A stretch of DNA of 45,784 nucleotides from DAOUKH01 sp034421515. GTDB taxonomy: Bacteria; Chloroflexota; Dehalococcoidia; SHYB01. The notes under the pieces were generated by a model. That model did not search any database. It saw only the letters and a list, made by a program, of their open reading frames with translations, and had not been told where the DNA came from. Positions 40,454-45,784 of the stretch are shown here, piece after piece. Numbering within the stretch: the first letter of the stretch is position 1; every line of letters starts with the position of its first letter. The stretch lies in assembly GCA_034421515.1 (NCBI GenBank), contig DAOUKH010000057.1, positions 1-45,784 of the forward strand, read 5' to 3'. A program made the position numbers and the translations under genes.

Positions 40454-41878
40454 ATGCAGGCTCGCCAGACCGCACTTCGGCGCTTTTGGTGGCGACTGTG
40501 GCCGAGTCCGCCGACCAACTACGGTCGGTCCGCGGCGGATGATGCGCGCCGCGCCTTAGCCGCGATTCCCCAAGTCCCTGGGCCACCGCTCATCGGCAAC
40601 GCCTTCGGCCTCGCGGGCGACCTCCGCGCCTTCCTCACCGAGCAATACCTGAACCTGGGCCCGGTCTTCCGAGTATCGGCGTTCCATCGCCAGTACGTCG
40701 TGCTGGCAGGCGTGGAAGCCAATCGCTTCTTCGCGGGCTCTGGGAAGGGTTACTTCCGAAACCGTGAGACGTGGCAGGACTTCGTCGAGGAGATGGGGGC
40801 GGAGCGCGCCATGCTCGCCCTCGACGGTCCCGATCACCTCCGGCACCGCCGGGAGCAGAAGCGGGCCTACTCGCGGCGCTACGCCGAGGGGCACCTCGAG
40901 GAGGCCGCCACAATCGCCCGCCGTGAGATCGAGACGTGGCCCATCGCCGAGCCGATCCGAGGCCACTACGCCCTGCAGCGGATCATCACCGAGCAGCTCG
41001 GCGTACTGGCCGCCTCGACGTCGCCGCGGCACTACCTCGACGATCTGATCGTCTTCGTGGAGTCGATGCTGCTCACCCACGTCCTCCACCAGCGTCCGAG
41101 GGTGTATTTGAAACTGCCGCACATTCAACGGGCCGCCAAGCGAGTCGAGCGCTTGTACCAGGAGGTGCGGGCGGGGCACACGCCGGAGAAACGCGAAGGG
41201 CAAACGCCCGACCTGATCGACGACCTCCTCGACCTGCACCGGCGCGACCCAAGGTTCTTCGCCGAACGCGACATGAAGCTCCACATGATGGGGCCGTTCA
41301 TCGCCGGGCTGGATACGGCGGCGGCGAGCTGTGCCTTCATGCTCTACGCGCTGCTGAAGCACCCGGACGTGTTGGAAGAGATGCGGGCGGAAGCGGACGA
41401 ACTCTTCAGCGGGGGGACCCCCACGATCGAAAAGGTGCGCGCGCTGGACGTGACGCACCGCGTCGCGATGGAAACCCTGCGCATGTACCCCATCGCGCCT
41501 GCGGTCTTCCGCACGACGATCGACTCATTCGAGTTCGGTGGCTACACCGTTCCTGCGGGAAGCAAAGTGATCATCGGCACCACCGTGCCGCACTACCTGC
41601 CCGAGTATTTCCCCGACCCTGAGCGGTTCGACATCGACCGGTACGGCCCCGAGCGCAAGGAGCATATGCAACCGGGCAGATACGCTCCGTTCAGCCTCGG
41701 CACGCACCGGTGCCTCGGTTTCGGCTTCGCCGAGTTCCAGATCGCGATCACGATGGCGGCGATCGTGCACTACGTCGACGTGGAGCTCGACCCTCCCGAC
41801 TGGGAGCTGCGCACCACCCCCGCGCCGACACCGAGGCCGAACAAAGGCTTCAAGTTCCGCGTCATCCGGCACCGCTGA
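40454..41878 (+). CDS. Cytochrome P450
   Basis: A 474-residue P450. The heme-binding loop is FSLGTHRCLGFGFAEFQ with Cys420 as thiolate ligand, and the K-helix ExxR is in METLRMYP. The I-helix oxygen-activation motif is AGLDTAAAS, and the C-helix region has DHLRHRREQKRAYS. The N terminus starts with a Trp/Arg-rich stretch and a proline-rich segment (IPQVPGPPLIGNAF), as in membrane-associated P450s, but no clear transmembrane anchor is seen, so it is probably soluble or peripheral. No ferredoxin or reductase gene is adjacent. The ATG follows GGGAGAGGGGTAGG. A possible TATCAT -10 (40425-40430) lies 24 bases upstream without a good -35. Confidence 0.95.
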   Translation: MQARQTALRRFWWRLWPSPPTNYGRSAADDARRALAAIPQVPGPPLIGNAFGLAGDLRAFLTEQYLNLGPVFRVSAFHRQYVVLAGVEANRFFAGSGKGYFRNRETWQDFVEEMGAERAMLALDGPDHLRHRREQKRAYSRRYAEGHLEEAATIARREIETWPIAEPIRGHYALQRIITEQLGVLAASTSPRHYLDDLIVFVESMLLTHVLHQRPRVYLKLPHIQRAAKRVERLYQEVRAGHTPEKREGQTPDLIDDLLDLHRRDPRFFAERDMKLHMMGPFIAGLDTAAASCAFMLYALLKHPDVLEEMRAEADELFSGGTPTIEKVRALDVTHRVAMETLRMYPIAPAVFRTTIDSFEFGGYTVPAGSKVIIGTTVPHYLPEYFPDPERFDIDRYGPERKEHMQPGRYAPFSLGTHRCLGFGFAEFQIAITMAAIVHYVDVELDPPDWELRTTPAPTPRPNKGFKFRVIRHR

Positions 41879-41902
41879 CCTCCGCGGCGCCTGTGCTATT
41901 CT
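41875..41902 (+). promoter_or_regulatory. Candidate promoter before the third plus-strand SDR
   Basis: CTGACC (41875-41880), 16-base spacer and TATTCT (41897-41902), overlapping the P450 stop codon, 44 bases before the SDR start. Confidence 0.35.
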
Positions 41903-41945
41903 CTCCGCGGTTCGGGCTTCCCCCTGCCCCTTAGGAGGTCTTCCG

Positions 41946-42707
41946 ATGCTGTTCGAAGGGCGCGTCATGATGGTCACCGGCGGGGGCGGCGGCATCGGCC
42001 GGGCCACGAGCCTGATGGCGGCGAGGGAAGGCGCAACCATCGTCTCCGCCGACATCAACCCCGACAACGCGGGCAAGGTGGCCGCCGAGGTCGAAGCGCT
42101 GGGGCGCGAGGCGCTCGCCATGGAGACCGACACCACCGACAAGGCGCAGGTCGACCGCATCGTCGTCGCCGCCAACGACCGCTTCGGGAAGATCGACATC
42201 CTGATCAACGCGGCCGGGCTCGCGAACGGTGCGCCGTTCCTCGAGCACACCGGCGAGCTGCTGGACCAGGTCGTCGCCTCTCACCTGAAGAGCATGATGT
42301 TCGCCTCGCAGGCGGTGCTGCCCAAGATGATCGAGCAGCGCTACGGGCGCATCGTCAACATCACCTCGCGGGCGGGATGGCGTGGACGGCCGGGCACGGC
42401 GGCCTACGGGGCGGCGAAGGCGGCGATGACGGGGATGGCGCGGGTGATGGCCGCCGAGTTCGGCGAGTTCGGCGTCACCGTGAACAACGTCGCGCCCGGC
42501 ATGGTACTCAGCCCCATGACCCGCGACGCCTACGCCAGCATGGACGACCAGGTCGAGGAGCAGGTCCGGGCGGGGTCCGTCGTCCAGCCCCACCGGCTGG
42601 CGACCGAGGACGAGATCGCCCAGGCGCTCCTCTACTTCTGCGGCCCGAACACCGACCAGGTCACCGGCATGACGCTCCACGTCAACGCGGGCACGGTCAT
42701 GCCCTAG
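41946..42707 (+). CDS. SDR family oxidoreductase
   Basis: A 253-residue classical SDR: TGGGGGIG (11-18), the acidic cofactor residue in VSADINP suggesting NAD preference, NAAG (88-91), Ser141, Tyr154 and Lys158 (YGAAK). The Ser-Tyr distance (13) is standard. ATG follows TTAGGAGG by seven bases. After its stop the same reading frame continues for 25 codons with a sequence like the end of an amidohydrolase (see the fragment at 42708). Substrate unknown. Confidence 0.94.
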   Translation: MLFEGRVMMVTGGGGGIGRATSLMAAREGATIVSADINPDNAGKVAAEVEALGREALAMETDTTDKAQVDRIVVAANDRFGKIDILINAAGLANGAPFLEHTGELLDQVVASHLKSMMFASQAVLPKMIEQRYGRIVNITSRAGWRGRPGTAAYGAAKAAMTGMARVMAAEFGEFGVTVNNVAPGMVLSPMTRDAYASMDDQVEEQVRAGSVVQPHRLATEDEIAQALLYFCGPNTDQVTGMTLHVNAGTVMP

Positions 42708-42785
42708 CGCAGCGGGCCGGACGAGGAGACCTTCCGCATCACCTGCCGGAACGCCGTCGAGCTGTACGGCATGAACAGAAGCTGA
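42708..42785 (+). pseudogene. C-terminal remnant of an amidohydrolase-2-like gene
   Basis: Directly after the SDR stop, 25 codons in the same frame end in TGA and read with EETFRITCRNAVELYGMN near the end. This closely resembles the last helix of amidohydrolase-2 proteins, where an E-x-x-R-x-I-x-x-x-N-A-x-x-L-Y-G pattern is usual. No start codon, ribosome binding site or rest of the domain is present, so it looks like a scar left by deletion of a gene between the SDR and the downstream region. The match is short and could be chance. Confidence 0.45.
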
Positions 42786-42797
42786 CGAGGACGCGGT

Positions 42798-45119
42798 CTA
42801 GGTCTGAGTGACGACGCCGGCGCGCTCGAGGGCGGCGATGCGGTCGGGAGCGTAGCCAAGCTCGGCGAGAATGGCCTTCGTGTCGCTGCCGCGCTGCGGC
42901 GCGGGGGCGCCGAGCCGGGCGGGCGTCGCCGAGAGCAACGGCGGCGGCCCGACGTGGTCCACCACGCCGATTCCAGGGTGATTGCGCGTCACAACGAGCC
43001 CCGCGTCGCGCAGGAATTGCTCCCCGTAGTAGTCGGGGACGGCGCTGACCAGCGAGACGCTCACGTCCGCTGTGGTCAAGGCAGCGGCCCACGCCTCCCG
43101 CGGACGCGTCGAGAACACGGCGGCGAGGGCGGCGGTCAAGGCTTCGTCGTTCTCGGCCCGCGTTTCGACATCGGAGAAACGGGGGTCGGCGGCGACCGTC
43201 TCGAATCCATCGGCGGCGGCGAGCGCCTGCCACGACGACTCATCGGCACAGTGGAGGTAGAGCCAGCCGTCTGAGGCCTCATAGAGCCGCGACAGTGCGC
43301 CGAACCCTCGCAGGGCCAGACCTTCAGGGTCGTTCCGCTCGTAGCCTTCGTAGTCGAGGAAGTACGGTGATTGGAGCAGCCCGGCCGTCAGCGAAAGGCC
43401 CACATCCACCTGCTGCCCCTCACCGGTGCGCTCACGTTCCAGCAGGGCCAGCGCCACGCCGTACGCGGCGAGCAGCCCCGTTCCGTAGTCGTTGACCGGG
43501 TACGTCACCAGCTTGGGCGCGGCGTCCCGGCCGCCGTGGCGCACCTGCATGCCGCTGGTGGCCTGGGCGATCTGCTCCCAGCCGGGGCGGTCCTCCCACG
43601 GGCCGCCGAAGCCGTAGGCGTTGACGGACGTGTAGATGATCCTTGGATTTCGCCGCTTGACGTCCTCGTAGCCGATGCCGAGGCGGTCCAACGCGCCCGC
43701 CCGATGGCTTTGGACGATGACGTCGGCGGTGTCCACGAGGTCCCGGAACACCTCCAGGCCCTCCGGCGTCTTGAGGTCGAGGATGATGCTGCGCTTGCCG
43801 CGGTTGACGTCGACCGTCCACATCGGCTGGGTGGGGCGGCGCGGGTCGTCGATAGTGATGACGTCGGCGCCGAACTCGCCGAGCGCCCGGCCGCAGGTGG
43901 GCCCGGCGAGCACGATGCAAAGGTCGAGGATGCGCACGCCCTTGAGGACGTCCGTGATTGGACGCGGCGGCGAGGACGAACGCGGCGCTTCCAACGCCGG
44001 TGCCTCCCAGGGCTGCGATGCGTGCTCATCCAGCTTCGGCGCGCCGCTGCGGACGCCGCCCGGTGAATTTCGCAGATTGACCGAAACGCCGGGCTGCTTC
44101 ATCGGCCCGCATTCGGGATCGTCCACCTCGATAACCATGCCCGCAGTGTTGGGGTGCTCGTGCACGAGCCACTCGTCGACCGTCTTGCACACCGAGCAGG
44201 CGCCGCCGGCGGCGTTGATGTCGCGCTCCCAGTCCCACGCGCTGCGCTCGAGGAATACCTCCTCGAACCGACGCCGCCACGCTGCCTGACCCTCCGCGTC
44301 GTCCGGCCCCCGGACGTAGGCGATCATGTCGTCGGCCCACTCCTCGCGGCCCGCGGCCTGCAGGAACTGGTGGACGAAGCGTTCGTACATGCCGTGGTTG
44401 TGCACCCAGCGGCCGTCGGCGCAGCGGTACTGCCGCGACATCACCGAGCCGATGTTGATGAAGCCGGTGCCCCTGGTGATGTCGCTGCCGTGCAGCCGGA
44501 CGAGCCGCACGCCGATCGCGCTGAACATCGCCGCGTGCAAGGGGGCCTCGACGTGCTGTCCCCGGCCAGTCCGTTCTCGTGCCAGCAACGCCAGCCCAAC
44601 GCCCATCGCGCCGAGGAGAGCCGCGAAGTTGCTCGGCATTGGGAGGGGACTGAACACCGGCCCCTCGACGTCATCGGGCGGGGTAAAGAATCCCGTCTCC
44701 GCGCCGATGGCGCTGTCCCACCCCTGCGCATTGCGCTTGGGGTGACCCTGGCCGTAGCCGGGCAGCGAGACGTAGACCAGCCGCGGGTTGACCTTCGCCA
44801 AGGGGTCGTAGCCGATGCCGAGGCGATCGGCGACACCCGGCCTGTAGTTTTCGATCAGCACGTCCGCCTCACGGATCATCTCCCGCGCCCGTTCGAGTCC
44901 GCTAGGCGACTTGAGGTCGAGCACAACGGAGCGTTTGCCCCGGTTCCACGTCCCGAAACCGGGATGTGCGCGCGCCGGGTCGCCCCCGGGCGGCTCGACC
45001 TTGACGACGTCCGCCCCCTGGTCGGCAAGCAGCATCCCCAGCAGCGGCCCGGGAATATACCGTCCGAACTCGACGACGCGCGCGCCGCGAAGGGCGCCGG
45101 TGGGGCTGGACAAGGTCAT
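42798..45119 (-). CDS. Tandem double CaiB/BaiF CoA-transferase
   Basis: This 773-residue protein contains two complete CoA-transferase domains (about 10-360 and 388-770) joined by a short Ser/Pro/Ala linker. Both have the strings NRGKRS(V/I)(V/I)LDLK, DRLGIGY and ERTG-x-GQ. Domain 2 carries Asp544 in VNDYGTGLLAAYG at the catalytic position; domain 1 has Ser163 (MPSNFAALLG) there. CaiB-type enzymes are interlocked dimers, so the fusion could form a pseudo-homodimer with one active and one structural half. ATG at 45119 follows GGGAGG by five bases. It is convergent with the SDR and amidohydrolase scar. Substrate unknown. Confidence 0.92.
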   Translation of the reverse strand: MTLSSPTGALRGARVVEFGRYIPGPLLGMLLADQGADVVKVEPPGGDPARAHPGFGTWNRGKRSVVLDLKSPSGLERAREMIREADVLIENYRPGVADRLGIGYDPLAKVNPRLVYVSLPGYGQGHPKRNAQGWDSAIGAETGFFTPPDDVEGPVFSPLPMPSNFAALLGAMGVGLALLARERTGRGQHVEAPLHAAMFSAIGVRLVRLHGSDITRGTGFINIGSVMSRQYRCADGRWVHNHGMYERFVHQFLQAAGREEWADDMIAYVRGPDDAEGQAAWRRRFEEVFLERSAWDWERDINAAGGACSVCKTVDEWLVHEHPNTAGMVIEVDDPECGPMKQPGVSVNLRNSPGGVRSGAPKLDEHASQPWEAPALEAPRSSSPPRPITDVLKGVRILDLCIVLAGPTCGRALGEFGADVITIDDPRRPTQPMWTVDVNRGKRSIILDLKTPEGLEVFRDLVDTADVIVQSHRAGALDRLGIGYEDVKRRNPRIIYTSVNAYGFGGPWEDRPGWEQIAQATSGMQVRHGGRDAAPKLVTYPVNDYGTGLLAAYGVALALLERERTGEGQQVDVGLSLTAGLLQSPYFLDYEGYERNDPEGLALRGFGALSRLYEASDGWLYLHCADESSWQALAAADGFETVAADPRFSDVETRAENDEALTAALAAVFSTRPREAWAAALTTADVSVSLVSAVPDYYGEQFLRDAGLVVTRNHPGIGVVDHVGPPPLLSATPARLGAPAPQRGSDTKAILAELGYAPDRIAALERAGVVTQT

Positions 45120-45198
45120 TGGGGCCTCCCGCAGTCGCGTGGCGGCAGTCTACCGCCGGGAATCGGGCGCGTTCAAGGGAAGCCTTCCTCCGGTGGTG

Positions 45199-45784
45199 CT
45201 AGGTAATGCGCAGGAACTGGAACTGCACCTCAGCCACCTTCTGTTCCTCGTGGTAGACGTAGATGATGTACCGGCCCGGGGCCCACTGATATGTGCTCGA
45301 TGCGCCGCGCCAGACCTGGAAGTCGCCGGAGGTCTGGTGGGCGGGCACCGTTACGGTGACATCGCGGAGCCAGAACGCGAAGCCGTCCTCGTAGTAACCC
45401 TCAATAGTGAACCGGAGCTCGCGCGGCTCCGGCTGCGCCCTCACGGAGAAGAGTAGCCGAAGCCACAGGTGCTGGGTATAGCGAGTAGAGAAATTGGTCC
45501 GGCGGTTCCCGTCAACCGCGACGACGTAGGCGTCTTGGACTCGCCCCGAGACGCTCGACAGTATGGGATCGACTGGGCTCGGGTCCGGATCCAAGACATC
45601 GGCTGCCACTTCCCCTTCATACCAGCGCGCCGCTATCCTATCGATGTCGGCGGCCCGCTCGGGCGCAACCGCCGTGAATGCGGCCTTGTAGTGGCTGATA
45701 TCCAGCCTTTCGGTTCTGGACATCAGATAGAGGTCGCGGAATCCTTCGCGAAACGCATCTTCTCCGAGGGCTCGGTAAAGGTCC
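45199..45784 (-). CDS. Protein of unknown function, C-terminal part (5' end outside window)
   Basis: The minus-strand frame is open to the right edge, so the gene begins outside; about 195 C-terminal residues are visible, not just the 174 from an internal ATG at 45723. The upstream part reads ALGEDAFREGFRDLYL, followed by AAFTAVAPERAADIDRI and ARWYEG. That is a helical stretch like those closing some gluzincin-type peptidase or transglutaminase-type proteins, but no catalytic motif is in view. The rest is a beta-rich domain (about 110 residues: LRLLFSVRAQ, FTIEGYYEDG, TVTVPAHQTSG and PGRYIIYVYHEEQKVAEVQF) resembling an immunoglobulin-like sandwich. 79 bases separate its stop from the double CoA-transferase start. 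Family not recognised. Confidence 0.7.
   Translation of the reverse strand, partial: DLYRALGEDAFREGFRDLYLMSRTERLDISHYKAAFTAVAPERAADIDRIAARWYEGEVAADVLDPDPSPVDPILSSVSGRVQDAYVVAVDGNRRTNFSTRYTQHLWLRLLFSVRAQPEPRELRFTIEGYYEDGFAFWLRDVTVTVPAHQTSGDFQVWRGASSTYQWAPGRYIIYVYHEEQKVAEVQFQFLRIT

Noticed and set aside
1..45784. Search for tRNA, rRNA, insertion sequences, integrase and CRISPR arrays
   Set aside because: None was seen by reading either strand. The hairpins present are isolated and not regularly spaced.

Overview
The window is about 45.8 kb of high-GC bacterial chromosome with no rRNA, tRNA, transposase, phage gene or CRISPR array that I can see. The gene mix suggests a metabolically versatile heterotroph. 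It has several short-chain dehydrogenases, four CaiB/BaiF CoA-transferase domains in three genes, a luciferase-like F420-type oxidoreductase, a PPOX-type flavin/F420 protein, a hydantoinase B subunit, a phosphotriesterase-like lactonase, a P450 and an isochorismatase-fold protein. This resembles marine Chloroflexota (SAR202/Dehalococcoidia-like). That placement is inference from gene content, not from a marker gene. Most genes have clear Shine-Dalgarno sequences, and tight ATGA, GTGA or TGATG overlaps mark operons.

Layout. 1-6.4 kb: end of a hydantoinase B gene, a convergent SDR, a Yip1-like membrane protein, a DrrA/DrrB-type ABC exporter pair, then an LLM-class oxidoreductase with an HSL-type esterase. 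6.4-9.5 kb: a minus-strand operon for a Dpp/Opp-type importer (DppB, DppC) ending in two very small membrane proteins. DppC carries an unusual cysteine-repeat insertion. 9.4-13.1 kb: an isochorismatase-fold protein with a substituted catalytic triad, a structured leader RNA ending in an intrinsic terminator, and the 2-oxoacid:ferredoxin oxidoreductase genes korA and korB. 13.1-17.3 kb: a CoA-transferase, a two-domain rhodanese whose catalytic cysteine codon is UGA followed at once by a SECIS-like hairpin (a likely selenoprotein), a TatD nuclease and an HtrA-like protease. 17.4-21.96 kb: an OmpR-type two-component pair, citrate synthase and a phosphotriesterase-family hydrolase. 22-27.3 kb: a large secreted multidomain protein, an NCS2 nucleobase permease with a cytoplasmic extension, and a membrane protein of unknown function.

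27.4-32.6 kb is a four-gene, translationally coupled signalling operon read from the minus strand behind a recognisable sigma-70-type promoter: response regulator/PP2C phosphatase, RsbW-like ATPase, LivJ-like solute-binding lipoprotein, sensor histidine kinase. It looks like a ligand-sensing partner-switch module whose STAS and sigma partners lie elsewhere. 33.5-36.9 kb holds a lone 1118-residue SF1 helicase with a C-terminal PD-(D/E)XK nuclease-like domain. Its base composition is visibly less GC-rich than its neighbours, so it is a candidate horizontally acquired defence gene. 37-45.1 kb is a catabolic region with a CoA-transferase, SDR, PPOX protein, alpha/beta hydrolase, P450, another SDR followed by an amidohydrolase scar, and a tandem double CoA-transferase. 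The right edge cuts a gene of unknown function.

The points most worth following up are the rhodanese with in-frame UGA and SECIS-like hairpin, the Cx6C repeat insertion in DppC, the korA leader RNA, the lone helicase-nuclease, and the solute-binding partner-switch operon.
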